Of a stretch of DNA of 64,000 bases, positions 24,791-33,364 are shown piece after piece (the stretch's first letter is position 1; each line of letters opens with the position of its first letter). A program made the translations under genes and the position numbers. The stretch lies in assembly GCF_022548875.1 (NCBI RefSeq), contig NZ_JAKZEW010000002.1, positions 124,898-188,897 on the forward strand, in the 5' to 3' direction. This DNA is from Glycomyces sp. L485. Lineage in GTDB: Bacteria > Actinomycetota > Actinomycetes > Mycobacteriales > Micromonosporaceae. A model generated the notes under the pieces. It was not told the origin of the DNA and did no database searches. It saw only the letters and a list, made by a program, of their open reading frames with translations.

Positions 24791-25234
24791 TCACTCCCCG
24801 CTTTGCCACTGGGTCGCAAGCGTTTCAGCGTCAGTCAGATAGTCATCCATCCGAGCCTGCATTTCGGGTGACTGCCCGACGATTTTTCGGATTGCGAGCA
24901 GTTGAGTTCGGTATTGCTCCTGTGGGCTGATCTCATCGAACATCTGCTCCTCGCCCAACATTCCGCGAATGAGACCTTCGACTACCAGCTGCTTTACAGG
25001 CGGCTGTGCATCGCGGTAGTCATACCGCATCTCATCGGCGAACCGCTTGATCTCGGACAAGCTCTGGTCCTCCTGGAACCGGACGCCCAGAGCAGCGGCG
25101 AAGAACGCCACCACGAACATGTGGTATTCGTTGAGATCTGATTTCGGGATCTGGTCATAGAGACGACTTGCTTCGTCTGCGTTCCCCAAGGAGGCAGCGC
25201 GAATTGTCTCGCGGAACAGAGGGTTTCCGGTCAT
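24791..25234 (-). CDS. Hypothetical helical protein, 147 aa (paralogue group)
   Basis: Third member of the helical group, closest to 22285–22749: RFADEMRYDYRDAQPPVKQL followed by VVEGLIRGMLGEEQMFDEI. ATG overlaps the previous stop by four bases; GGAGAGG lies six bases upstream. It ends a three-gene operon headed by two coiled-coil proteins, so each accessory operon ends with members of this group. Function unknown. Confidence 0.7.
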   Translation of the reverse strand: MTGNPLFRETIRAASLGNADEASRLYDQIPKSDLNEYHMFVVAFFAAALGVRFQEDQSLSEIKRFADEMRYDYRDAQPPVKQLVVEGLIRGMLGEEQMFDEISPQEQYRTQLLAIRKIVGQSPEMQARMDDYLTDAETLATQWQSGE

Positions 25235-25956
25235 GATTTGCCTCTCCAGTTTCTGATGCCCCTAGCAGCCCAATCGGTCACTAGCACTGCCACAACCACG
25301 AGATTACCCATCGGGTTCTGGAAATCGGCCTGCACCTGTTGAGGCGCGGTAAAGGTTGCAGCAGGCTCAGCTACACCAACCGTTGGGTAGGTGTCAGTCG
25401 GCGGCTTCCAGCCGTTCTTCATCGTGGTGAAGGCCGGCTTGCTGAGCTCTTCAACGGCCTGCTTGAAGTCACCACTGTTCCGGACGGCACTCCGCGCCCC
25501 TCTGGCGAAAGGATTCAGGTTCCGATCGGCGTTCGCGTTCTCGTGCTCCTTCTGGAACGGGCCGACGCTCGAGTCGATTCCCATGAGCTCATCGCCGGTC
25601 GGGTTCCTGCCATGCCTCTCATGCGGCGGCATGACATCCAAGCCTCCGAGGCGCTCATCCATCTTCTCCTGGCTCGGTGCCTTCGGCGCTCCCGGACCGA
25701 TCCCGTGAATGGCCGCCATGACCTGCCAGCGGGCCTTCTCCAGACTGCCTTCGAGCGTGGCCCTTCCACTCTCGGCCTCTTCGAGTTCGGTCACGGCCTG
25801 CTCCATGCTCACCGCCATGCCCTCCGCGCCGAGCTCGCGCATCTTCGCGGCAGCCTCCTCGGCGGCCTGCTTCGCCGCCGCGAACTGCCCGGCGATCTGC
25901 GCCACCTGCTCCTTGTCGGCCTCTATCTTCCCGGCCAACTCGTGGGCACTCGTCAT
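25231..25956 (-). CDS. Coiled-coil N-terminus with C-terminal extension, 241 aa
   Basis: The first about 85 residues form a helical hairpin (ELAGKIEADKEQVAQIAGQF … VTELEEAESGRATLEGSLEK) that aligns with the small protein encoded just upstream. A central region (residues about 95–205) is polar and lacks a known motif; the C-terminus has a hydrophobic run (GNLVVVAVLVTDWAARGI) before a basic tail. A short helical hairpin plus a longer relative with a C-terminal extension recalls actinobacterial WXG-like/DUF6244-type exported proteins. No WXG motif is present, so that link is inference only. Confidence 0.68.
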   Translation of the reverse strand: MTSAHELAGKIEADKEQVAQIAGQFAAAKQAAEEAAAKMRELGAEGMAVSMEQAVTELEEAESGRATLEGSLEKARWQVMAAIHGIGPGAPKAPSQEKMDERLGGLDVMPPHERHGRNPTGDELMGIDSSVGPFQKEHENANADRNLNPFARGARSAVRNSGDFKQAVEELSKPAFTTMKNGWKPPTDTYPTVGVAEPAATFTAPQQVQADFQNPMGNLVVVAVLVTDWAARGIRNWRGKS

Positions 25957-25966
25957 CCGAGACCGC

Positions 25967-26224
25967 TCAAGCGTGCTTAGAGGCTTCGGCAGCGCCGCGC
26001 GCCTGCTCAAGCTTCTGCGCGAGCGCCGCATTCTGAGTCAGGCACTCCTCCAACTGATCCTTGGCCGCACTCAACGCGTGCCCGGCGGCCTCGATCCCCA
26101 GCTGCTGCAACGCCGTGAGGACTTCCTCGGCCTGCTGCTTGCTGCTCTCGATCTGGGCCCCGATCTCGCTCACCGCTTGCGTGTTCGCGTCGATCGAGCT
26201 GATCACTTCATCGATGGATGCCAC
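25967..26224 (-). CDS. Small coiled-coil protein, 85 aa
   Basis: Begins VASIDEVISSIDANTQAVSE at GTG 26224, with GGAGAGG ten bases upstream. Two predicted helices separated by QLGIEAAG; the length and shape resemble ESAT-6/WXG100-sized proteins and actinobacterial DUF6244-like proteins, but WXG is absent. Paralogous to the N-terminal domain of the next gene 10 bases downstream. Probably the first gene of a three-gene operon. Confidence 0.65.
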   Translation of the reverse strand: MASIDEVISSIDANTQAVSEIGAQIESSKQQAEEVLTALQQLGIEAAGHALSAAKDQLEECLTQNAALAQKLEQARGAAEASKHA

Positions 26225-26401
26225 GTGGGACGGGCCTCTCCAGTGATTGGGGGTGCAAGTCGGCCGAACACTCAATGACACTGCGCCATAAGCGGTCAGC
26301 GTACGACACGTTACCGGAATCCGGCCTCACACGCAGAACAGCCGCCGACCGCAGTCCCGCAACGGAGTGACCGCCTGAACCGGAACAGGAGAACGGCCGG
26401 T

Positions 26402-26433
26402 GGCCCGGCTGCGACTTTGGTCGCAGCCGGGCC
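26402..26433. other. Strong hairpin in the divergent intergenic region
   Basis: A perfect 14-bp stem, GGCCCGGCTGCGAC (26402–26415) with GTCGCAGCCGGGCC (26420–26433) and a TTTG loop. It sits about 85 bp before the DUF418 start in the 292-bp gap between divergent genes, where a terminator is not expected. It may be a leader structure or the scar of an insertion. Otherwise I see no gene in 26225–26516. Confidence 0.5.
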
Positions 26434-26516
26434 GCGCCACTCCACCGTTCGGACCGGGAGAAAGTCCGTCCCGCAGGAGGATTCATTGCGGCACAGGCGC
26501 GGACAGCCTTGGACCC

Positions 26517-27671
26517 ATGCACACCGCCACCACGACCGATGCCCCTGCCTCGCCGGGCGAAGCCGCCTCGAAACGGCTGCCGCTGCTCGACGTCCTTCGC
26601 GGCGTCGCCATCCTCGGCACCCTCGGCACCAACGTCTGGATCTTCACCGCCCCGCACGGCGAGGCCGGACCGCTCCTCGGATGGGCGGCCACCGACGCGA
26701 CGGTCTTGGGAGCCGCCTTCGAATTCCTGGCCAACGGCAAGTTCATCGCGATGCTGACGATGCTGTTCGGCGTCGGCCTGGCCATCCAGCACCGGTCCGC
26801 TGCGAAGCGAGGCAGACGATGGCCCGGCCGCTACCACTGGCGGACCCTGTTCCTGTTCGTCGAGGGCGCGGTTCACTTCACACTGGTGTTCGCCTGGGAC
26901 GTCCTCATGGGATACGCCGTCACCGCGATCGCCGTCGCCTGGATGCTGACGAGATCGCGTACGTTCCGGCGCGCCGCGATGTGGACGAGCCTCACCCTTC
27001 ACCTGGCGCTCATGGGGCTGATCACGAACGCCATGTTCACCGGCCCCGGCATCGACCCGCAGCGCGAGCCGTCGGTCGAGGCGCTCTACGCCTCGGGCTC
27101 TTGGATCGAGCAGGTCCAGTTCCGGCTCGACAACGCGCTCGCGTTCCGCATCGAGCCGATCGTGGCCTTCCCGCTGATGACGTTCCTGTTCCTGCTCGGC
27201 GTCGAACTGTTCCGGGCCGGGGCCTTCGGTGCCGACGAGCGGGCCCGCTCGGTCCGATCCCGCCTGCTGCGGTGGGGACTGGGCGTCGGCGCACCGGTCA
27301 CCATCGCCCTGATGGCCGGACCGGAGGAGCTGTTCTTCCTCGAACGCTATGTGGCCGCGCCGGTCCTCGCGCTCGGCTACATCGGACTGACCGGGTGGCT
27401 GGTGGACCGCTTCAGGCCCGGCCCGCTCATGGCAGGGCTTTCGAGCCTCGGCCGCACCGCCCTGAGCGGCTACATCCTGCAGAACCTGCTTGCCTCGGCG
27501 GTCTGCTACGGCTGGGGCCTGGGGCTCGCGGCCCGCTTCGGCAACTCGGCGTGGTTCGGTGCCGCGCTGTGGCTCGCGATCAGCGCCGTCCTCGTCGTCG
27601 GCGCGCGTCTTTGGCTGAGGCGCTTCGCAACCGGTCCGGCCGAGATGCTCCAGAAGACCCTCATCCGCTGA
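26517..27671 (+). CDS. DUF418-family membrane protein
   Basis: 384-aa multi-pass membrane protein with about ten hydrophobic segments. RLPLLDVLRGVAILGTLGTN at the N-terminus and the C-terminal SLGRTALSGYILQNLLAS are the typical DUF418 blocks; it ends RRFATGPAEMLQKTLIR. Function unknown; relatives have been linked to transport. An AGGAGG at 26475 is too far upstream and out of frame, so ATG 26517 is used without a clear ribosome binding site. Six bases separate its stop from the converging MmcQ gene. Confidence 0.88.
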   Translation: MHTATTTDAPASPGEAASKRLPLLDVLRGVAILGTLGTNVWIFTAPHGEAGPLLGWAATDATVLGAAFEFLANGKFIAMLTMLFGVGLAIQHRSAAKRGRRWPGRYHWRTLFLFVEGAVHFTLVFAWDVLMGYAVTAIAVAWMLTRSRTFRRAAMWTSLTLHLALMGLITNAMFTGPGIDPQREPSVEALYASGSWIEQVQFRLDNALAFRIEPIVAFPLMTFLFLLGVELFRAGAFGADERARSVRSRLLRWGLGVGAPVTIALMAGPEELFFLERYVAAPVLALGYIGLTGWLVDRFRPGPLMAGLSSLGRTALSGYILQNLLASAVCYGWGLGLAARFGNSAWFGAALWLAISAVLVVGARLWLRRFATGPAEMLQKTLIR

Positions 27672-27677
27672 CCGTGC

Positions 27678-28052
27678 TCAGTCGCCCTCCGCGTCGAGGA
27701 GGGCGACGAGCTTCGGCGGCGCGACGACCCGGTAGGCGTCCTCGCACAACCCCGCGATCTCGTCCCAGTCGTTCACGCCGTCGAGACGCACTCCCAGCCA
27801 ACCGCGATGACCGACATACGGCGGCTTGAAGAAGCGGTCCGGCGCCATCGCGATCGCCTCCTCCAGCGCACCGAGGGGAGCGGCGCACCACAGGTGCGCG
27901 AAGTCCTGGTCGTGGTGGCCCTGGTGCCACAGCATCACGAACATCTTCTTGTCGCGAACGAACCAGGTCGGTGTGCCGTGGCTGGGCCGCTCGGTCACCT
28001 CCGGCAGCGCCGAGCAGATCCGGCGCAGACGATCCGGCAGATCAGTGCTCAT
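27678..28052 (-). CDS. MmcQ/YjbR-family protein
   Basis: 124-aa single-domain protein. PEVTERPSHGTPTWFVRDKK at the N-terminus, the WCAAPLGALEEAI centre and GWLGVRLDGVNDWDEIAGL are typical of MmcQ/YjbR proteins, which have a double-wing DNA-binding-like fold. No specific role is known. Overlaps nothing; its start faces a small divergent gene. Confidence 0.85.
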   Translation of the reverse strand: MSTDLPDRLRRICSALPEVTERPSHGTPTWFVRDKKMFVMLWHQGHHDQDFAHLWCAAPLGALEEAIAMAPDRFFKPPYVGHRGWLGVRLDGVNDWDEIAGLCEDAYRVVAPPKLVALLDAEGD

Positions 28053-28128
28053 GCGGGGACGCTACCGCAGGTCGCCGACATCCCGTCGGATCCGCCTGAC
28101 CGTCTCCAGCCTCTCGTACGCTGACGAG

Positions 28129-28533
28129 ATGGAATGGTGGCAGTGGACGGGCCTGGGGTGTCTGCTCGTCATGTTCGCGATCGGCTTCGGCTGGTGGGCG
28201 CTGCTCCGCTCGACCGACACCCGCGGCACGGGCCTCGACTACGGCCGAGGCCCCAACGGCGGCCCGGTGCTGCTCGACACCCAGGACAACTGGGCCGAAT
28301 TCGTGCAGCGGACCCAGCAGGGCATCGAGCTCGAACGCGACTTCCGCGGCCCGAACCGGCTGCCGTTCAACCGCCCTCCGGGCATGACGCCCGAGGAGGC
28401 CGACTGGGGCCGGTGGTGGCTGGAGCGCCTCAGGTACTACAACGAGGACAACACCGAGAACCCGCAGCGCCACCGCGACCACATCATCCAGGCGCGCCGG
28501 GCCGCGGGCCTGCCCGAGCTGCCCGAGCAGTGA
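28129..28533 (+). CDS. Small membrane-anchored hypothetical protein, 134 aa
   Basis: One N-terminal hydrophobic helix (WTGLGCLLVMFAIGFGWWAL) followed by a soluble, charged domain containing FNRPPGMTPEEADWGRWWLE. I do not recognise a family. It is followed directly by a strong hairpin shared with the converging tctA gene. Confidence 0.65.
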   Translation: MEWWQWTGLGCLLVMFAIGFGWWALLRSTDTRGTGLDYGRGPNGGPVLLDTQDNWAEFVQRTQQGIELERDFRGPNRLPFNRPPGMTPEEADWGRWWLERLRYYNEDNTENPQRHRDHIIQARRAAGLPELPEQ

Positions 28534-28536
28534 ACG

Positions 28537-28573
28537 GCGGTGCGGGCCGGGGAACCAGTCCGGCCCGCACCGC
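28537..28573. terminator. Bidirectional hairpin terminator
   Basis: A perfect 14-bp GC-rich stem, GCGGTGCGGGCCGG (28537–28550) with CCGGCCCGCACCGC (28560–28573) and a 9-nt loop, fills the gap between the convergent genes ending at 28533 (+) and 28574 (−). Confidence 0.85.
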
Positions 28574-30082
28574 TCAGGCGTCGACCGTCTCCCTGTGCCT
28601 TGAGAGCCGACGCCGGGCCAGCATGACCAGCGGCCACGCCAGGATCACCGCGAGGATTCCGTAGATCGCCCACGACACCGGTCCGCCGACGAGCCCCGAC
28701 AAGTCCCCGCCGGAGAGCTGGAGGCTCATGCGCGCCTGCCGCTCCGCGATCGGGCCGAGGATGACGCCGACGATCAACGGCAGCACCGGGATCCCGAAGC
28801 GGCGCATGGCGAGTCCGACCAGGCCGAACACCAGCAGCACGAACAGGTCGAACGGCTGGGCGTTGACCGCGTAGGCGCCCATCGAGGCGAAGAACAGGAT
28901 GCCGGCGAACAGGTACGGCTTGGGGATGCGCAGCAGCTTGACCCATATCGGGATCAGCGGCAGGTTCAGCACCAGCAGCAGCAGGTTGCCGATGAACAGG
29001 CTCGCGATCAGCGTCCACACCAGCGCGGACTCACGCTCGAACAGCAGCGGTCCAGGCTGGATCCCGTAGCTCTGGAACGCGGCCAGCATGATCGCCGCCG
29101 TCGCGTTCACCGGCAGGCCCAGCGCCAGCATCGGCACCAGCGCCCCGGCGGCCGAGGCGTTGTTGGCCGCCTCCGGTCCCGCGACGCCCTCGATCGCGCC
29201 CTTGCCGAACTCGTCCTTGTGCTTCGAGACGCGCCGCTCGGTGATGTAGGACAGGAACGTCGTGAAGTCCGCGCCCCCGGCCGGAATCGCGCCGAACGGG
29301 AACCCGATCGCGGTGCCGCGCATCCACGGCCCCAACGAGCGCTTCCAGTCCTTGCGGCCCATCCACACCCGGCCGACCGGGAACAGCTCGTCGCGGCCCC
29401 CGCGAGCGCGCCCGGCCAGCCACAGCGCCTCGCAGACGGCGAACAGGCCCACCGTCACCACCACGATGTCGAGGCCGTCGGCCAGCTGCGGGACGCCGTA
29501 GGTCAACCGCTGCTGCCCGGTCACGGCGTCGATGCCGACGACGCCGATGACCAGGCCCACCAGCAGGGAGGTGAAGCCCCGGATGCGTGAGGAGCCGAGC
29601 ACCGAGGCGGTCGCGACGAAGGCCAGCAGCATGATCGCCAGGTAGTCCGGGGCGCCCAGGCTGATCGCGAACGCCACCGTCGCGGGAGTCACGAACACCA
29701 GCGCCAGCGTCGCGATGGTGCCGGCGACGAACGAGCCGATCGCGGCGGTCGCCAGTGCCTGCCCGGCGCGGCCGTTCTTGGCCATCTTGAAGCCTTCGAG
29801 CACGGTCACCGCCGACGACGCCTGCCCCGGAGTGTTCAGCAGGATCGACGTGGTCGAACCGCCGTACATGCCGCCGTAGAAGATCCCGGCGAACATGATG
29901 AACGCCTGCGTCGGCTCCATTCCGTACGTGATCGGCAGCAGCAGCGCGATCGTCATCGCCGGGCCCAGGCCCGGCAGTACGCCCACCGCGGTTCCGACGG
30001 TGACGCCGATGAGGGCGATGAGCAGGTTGCCCGGGGTCAGGATCGAAGCGAATCCCTCGAGGAGGGCGTTGAGGTTGTCCAT
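28574..30082 (-). CDS. tctA: Tripartite tricarboxylate transporter, large permease TctA
   Basis: 502-aa membrane protein, the large permease of a TTT transporter. Motifs: [20 protein letters not shown] at the N-terminus, [19 protein letters not shown], and later [16 protein letters not shown]. It begins directly after the tctB stop (TAAATG), so the tctC–tctB–tctA operon is very tightly packed. Substrate probably a tri- or dicarboxylate. Confidence 0.94.
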   Translation of the reverse strand: MDNLNALLEGFASILTPGNLLIALIGVTVGTAVGVLPGLGPAMTIALLLPITYGMEPTQAFIMFAGIFYGGMYGGSTTSILLNTPGQASSAVTVLEGFKMAKNGRAGQALATAAIGSFVAGTIATLALVFVTPATVAFAISLGAPDYLAIMLLAFVATASVLGSSRIRGFTSLLVGLVIGVVGIDAVTGQQRLTYGVPQLADGLDIVVVTVGLFAVCEALWLAGRARGGRDELFPVGRVWMGRKDWKRSLGPWMRGTAIGFPFGAIPAGGADFTTFLSYITERRVSKHKDEFGKGAIEGVAGPEAANNASAAGALVPMLALGLPVNATAAIMLAAFQSYGIQPGPLLFERESALVWTLIASLFIGNLLLLVLNLPLIPIWVKLLRIPKPYLFAGILFFASMGAYAVNAQPFDLFVLLVFGLVGLAMRRFGIPVLPLIVGVILGPIAERQARMSLQLSGGDLSGLVGGPVSWAIYGILAVILAWPLVMLARRRLSRHRETVDA

Positions 30083-30619
30083 TTACAAGATCCCTTGGAG
30101 CACACCGGCGGGCAGCCCGACGCCCATGCCGATCGCGAAGCCGTAGAAGGTCGCCAGCGACAGCGCCACCGCGGCCGCCAGCGCGAGGACGTAACGCTTG
30201 CTGCCCAGAATGAGCGCCGAACCGTAGAACAGCAGCGAGCCCGCGATCACCCAGCCCAGCCAGTCGATGACCAGCGCGTTCGCGATGAACACGGCGCACA
30301 GCAGGCCGATGGTCCTCCAGTCGAAGCCCGCGTCCGGATCCGCGGCCTCGCCGCCCTCCGCCTCGCCGCGCCCGCCCCTGGCCACGTCGAGGGCGTAGAA
30401 CGCGGCCAAGACGATGCAGAGCGCGCCGAGGATGATCGGCACGGGTTTCGGCCCGATCGGGTCGTTCGAGGCGGTGAACGCGGGAATCTGCGACGCGTCG
30501 ACGATGACCAGGACTCCCAGCAGCGCCAGGAAGGCGCAGACCCAGTACTGCGCGCGGTCGCGCGGGGTGCGCGCCGCCCGGCCGTCCTGGCGTTGCTCGG
30601 TCGATTCGGCCCGCGTCAT
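30083..30619 (-). CDS. tctB: Tripartite tricarboxylate transporter, small permease TctB
   Basis: 178-aa protein with about four membrane helices (YWVCAFLALLGVLVIVDASQ; VPIILGALCIVLAAFYALDV; two more after residue 110) and a charged cytoplasmic loop rich in Gly/Glu. Size, position between tctC and tctA, and the GPKPVPIILG segment fit TctB. Its ATG overlaps the tctC stop by four bases. Confidence 0.88.
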   Translation of the reverse strand: MTRAESTEQRQDGRAARTPRDRAQYWVCAFLALLGVLVIVDASQIPAFTASNDPIGPKPVPIILGALCIVLAAFYALDVARGGRGEAEGGEAADPDAGFDWRTIGLLCAVFIANALVIDWLGWVIAGSLLFYGSALILGSKRYVLALAAAVALSLATFYGFAIGMGVGLPAGVLQGIL

Positions 30620-31614
30620 ACGAGACCGAGCTCCGAGAGGATGTCGGCGACACCGGTGTCCTGCTGGGTCAGGAACTCGCCGAACTCGTCGCCGGTGACG
30701 AACGCGTCGGTCCAGCCCTGCTTCTCCAGCTCGTCCTGCCACGCCTGGGAGTCGTGCATCGCGGTCAGAGCGCCGATCCACGCCTCGCGGTCCTCGTCGG
30801 AGATCTCGGGGGGAGCGACCCAGCCGCGCCAGTTGGTGAACACCAGGTCGACGCCCGAGCCGACGAATGTCGGCGCGTCGGGCAGGAGCGTCGAGCTCTC
30901 CTCCGAGGAGACGGCCAGCACCCGCAGCTGCCCGGCTTCGATCTGGTCGATGAACTCGCCGACGCCGCTGGCGCCGAAGGCGATCTTCTCGCCGAGCAGC
31001 GCGGGCAGCAGTTCGCCGCCGCCGTCGTAGGTGACGTAGTTGACCGCGGTCGGGTCGATGCTGACGGCGTTCGCCAGCTGCATCGGCAGCAGGTGGTCGG
31101 GGCCGCCGGGGGAGGAGCCGCCGCCGACGACCACTCCGGACGGGTCCGCCGACCAGGCCGACACCAGGTCGTCGATGGTCTGGTAGGGGGAGGCGGCGGG
31201 CACCACGATCGCGCCGGGCTCTTCGACGAGCTTGGCCAGCGGCGTGGTCTGGGTCAGCTTGGCTTCGGAGTTCTGGGTGTAGGAGGCGCCGACGACGCCG
31301 AGGCCCATCTGCATGGCCAGCTCGCCGTTGCCGGACTCGTTCACGGTCCGCTGGAGGCCGACGGTCCCGCCGGCGCCCGAGAGGTTGAACACCTCGATGC
31401 CGCTGGCGATGTCCTCGTCCTCCATGACGCGGGCGATCGCGCGGGCGGTCGTGTCGTAGCCGCCGCCGGGGCTGTTGGGCACCATGATCTGGAGGCCGGT
31501 GAGGGGACCGCCGTCGGAGGATCCGCCTTCGGCGGTCGCTCCGCAAGCGGAGGCGGCCGCGGCCACCGGTACGGCCGCCGCAGCGCTGAGGAAGGCTCTC
31601 CTGGGGAATTTCAT
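30616..31614 (-). CDS. tctC: Tripartite tricarboxylate transporter substrate-binding lipoprotein TctC
   Basis: 332-aa periplasmic-type binding protein. The signal peptide has an RRAFLS twin-arginine-like start and a lipobox ending ASAC, so it is probably a lipid-anchored, Tat-exported protein. The body (MVPNSPGGGYDTTARAIARV; DGGGELLPALLGEKIAFGAS) is typical of TctC/Bug proteins. Divergent from a two-component system that probably senses the same ligand. A 100-bp gap (31615–31714) separates them. Confidence 0.92.
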   Translation of the reverse strand: MKFPRRAFLSAAAAVPVAAAASACGATAEGGSSDGGPLTGLQIMVPNSPGGGYDTTARAIARVMEDEDIASGIEVFNLSGAGGTVGLQRTVNESGNGELAMQMGLGVVGASYTQNSEAKLTQTTPLAKLVEEPGAIVVPAASPYQTIDDLVSAWSADPSGVVVGGGSSPGGPDHLLPMQLANAVSIDPTAVNYVTYDGGGELLPALLGEKIAFGASGVGEFIDQIEAGQLRVLAVSSEESSTLLPDAPTFVGSGVDLVFTNWRGWVAPPEISDEDREAWIGALTAMHDSQAWQDELEKQGWTDAFVTGDEFGEFLTQQDTGVADILSELGLV

Positions 31615-31714
31615 GGTCGTTGCTCTTTCATTTCGAGGAATGTTCGAGAGACGATGGTCACCCCTGCGCTTGCCCGGCGTCAGCATTGTGTCCGTAACGA
31701 AAATTGAGTTCATT

Positions 31715-33364
31715 GTGTTCAAGCTCTCACCACGCCCGACATTGGCGGGCCAGCTGCTCGCCTTCCAGCTCACGATCATCCTGATCGTGCTCGCGGCGGT
31801 CGCCGGCCTGTCGCTCGCGCAGTCCGCGGCGACGTTCAACGCCGAGCAGGGCAGGCGCGTCACCCAGCTGGCGGAGCGACTCGCCTCGAACGACCTCGTG
31901 CGCGCCCGCGTCACCCGGCCCGCCCCCGAGCAGACCCTCGCGCCGCTGGTGCAGAGCACCCTGACGCAGTCGCAGGTCGCGTCCGTGACGATCGCCGACG
32001 CCGACGGCCGCGTCGTCGTCTCCACCAACCCGCTGCTCGTCGGCGACGAGCTGCCGGTCGGCGACGCGGCCGTGTTCGACGGCCGCGGCTGGAGAGGCGA
32101 ACTCGACGTCGGCGAAGACCGGCAGCTCACCGCCCAGATTCCCGTCATCGGCGCCGAGTCCTCCAACCTGGGCGACCTGCTCGGGATCGTCATGATCGGC
32201 CAGTCCTCCCCGACCCCGTGGGAGCGCCTGGTCGACGCCACCCCGAACCTGCTGCTCTACCTCGGCGTCGCCAGCGCCCTCGGCGTCGCCGGGTCGTGGC
32301 TTCTGGCCAGGCGCATCAAACGACAGACCCTCGGCATGGAGCCCCGGGAGATCGCCGGTCTCGCCGAGCACCGCGAGGCGATGCTCTACGGCATCGCCGA
32401 AGGCGTGGTCGCCATCGACGACCAGCAGCGGATCACCCTCGCCAACGACGTGGGCCGGCGACTGCTCGGGCTCCCGGACGACTCGGTCGGGAAGTCCCTG
32501 GCCGAACTCGAGGTCGGCGAGCGGCTCCGCGACGTCCTGACCGGCGTCGTCACCGGCTCCGACCAGGTGGTGCTCCAAGCCAACCGGGTGCTGGTCGTCA
32601 ACCGCATGCACGTCGAGAAGGACGGCCGGAACCTCGGCGCCGTCGCGACCCTCCGCGACCGCACCGAGCTCGCGCAGCTCGAGCGCGACCTCGGCTCGTT
32701 CCGCTCCACCGCCGAAGCGCTCCGGGCGCAGGCCCACGAGTTCGACAACAAGCTGCACACCATCTCCGGGCTCATCCAGATCGGCGAGTACGACGAAGTC
32801 GTCGGCTACATCGACGCGCTCAACCGGCACCGCCGGTCGCTCGACCTGTCGATCACCGGGCCCGTCCGCGACAAGGCGATAGCGGCGCTGCTCATGGCCA
32901 AGTCCGCGCAGGCATCCGAACGGCAGGTGCGGCTCGACGTCGCAGAGGGGACCGCGCTCGCCTCGCTGCACCCCGAGGACTCGGCCGACATCGGCACCGT
33001 TGTCGGCAACCTCGTCGACAACGCCGTCGAGGCGGCGACCGGCAGCCCGGAAGCCTGGGTCTCGGTCGAGATCCGCCAGCGCGAGGCCGACGTCGAGATC
33101 GTCGTCTCCGACTCCGGCCCCGGCGTTCCACCGGAAACCGCGCAAGAAGTGTTCACGCACGGATTCACCACGAAAGCGGCCGAGTCCGGCGACCACGGCA
33201 TCGGCCTTGCGCTCACGAAACTCGTGTGCGAGCATCGCGGAGGCGGCGTCACCGTGGCGAACACCGCCGACGGCGCTCGGTTCACCGCGAGGCTCCCCCT
33301 CTCGCACCCCGTACACGAAGCGCCCGCGCGACTGGCCGGTCCGGCCAGTGAGGAACTGACATGA
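31715..33364 (+). CDS. CitA/DcuS-type sensor histidine kinase
   Basis: 549-aa membrane kinase. TM1 about 12–34, extracytoplasmic sensor (PAS-like/CACHE) about 38–165, TM2 about 178–198, cytoplasmic PAS about 222–320. The phosphoacceptor His341 is in AHEFDNKLHTISGL, a CitA/DcuS-family H-box; N-box NLVDNAVEA; ATP-lid DSGPGVP and DHGIGLAL. The start is probably GTG 31715; GTG 31688 is also in frame. Four-base overlap (ATGA) with the response regulator. Divergent from tctCBA, so it likely controls uptake of a carboxylate. Confidence 0.9.
   Translation: MFKLSPRPTLAGQLLAFQLTIILIVLAAVAGLSLAQSAATFNAEQGRRVTQLAERLASNDLVRARVTRPAPEQTLAPLVQSTLTQSQVASVTIADADGRVVVSTNPLLVGDELPVGDAAVFDGRGWRGELDVGEDRQLTAQIPVIGAESSNLGDLLGIVMIGQSSPTPWERLVDATPNLLLYLGVASALGVAGSWLLARRIKRQTLGMEPREIAGLAEHREAMLYGIAEGVVAIDDQQRITLANDVGRRLLGLPDDSVGKSLAELEVGERLRDVLTGVVTGSDQVVLQANRVLVVNRMHVEKDGRNLGAVATLRDRTELAQLERDLGSFRSTAEALRAQAHEFDNKLHTISGLIQIGEYDEVVGYIDALNRHRRSLDLSITGPVRDKAIAALLMAKSAQASERQVRLDVAEGTALASLHPEDSADIGTVVGNLVDNAVEAATGSPEAWVSVEIRQREADVEIVVSDSGPGVPPETAQEVFTHGFTTKAAESGDHGIGLALTKLVCEHRGGGVTVANTADGARFTARLPLSHPVHEAPARLAGPASEELT

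Noticed and set aside
24565-24819. 84-codon minus-strand frame with a hydrophobic stretch
   Set aside because: It needs a TTG start inside the preceding gene, lies in AT-rich DNA, has no ribosome binding site and resembles nothing known.
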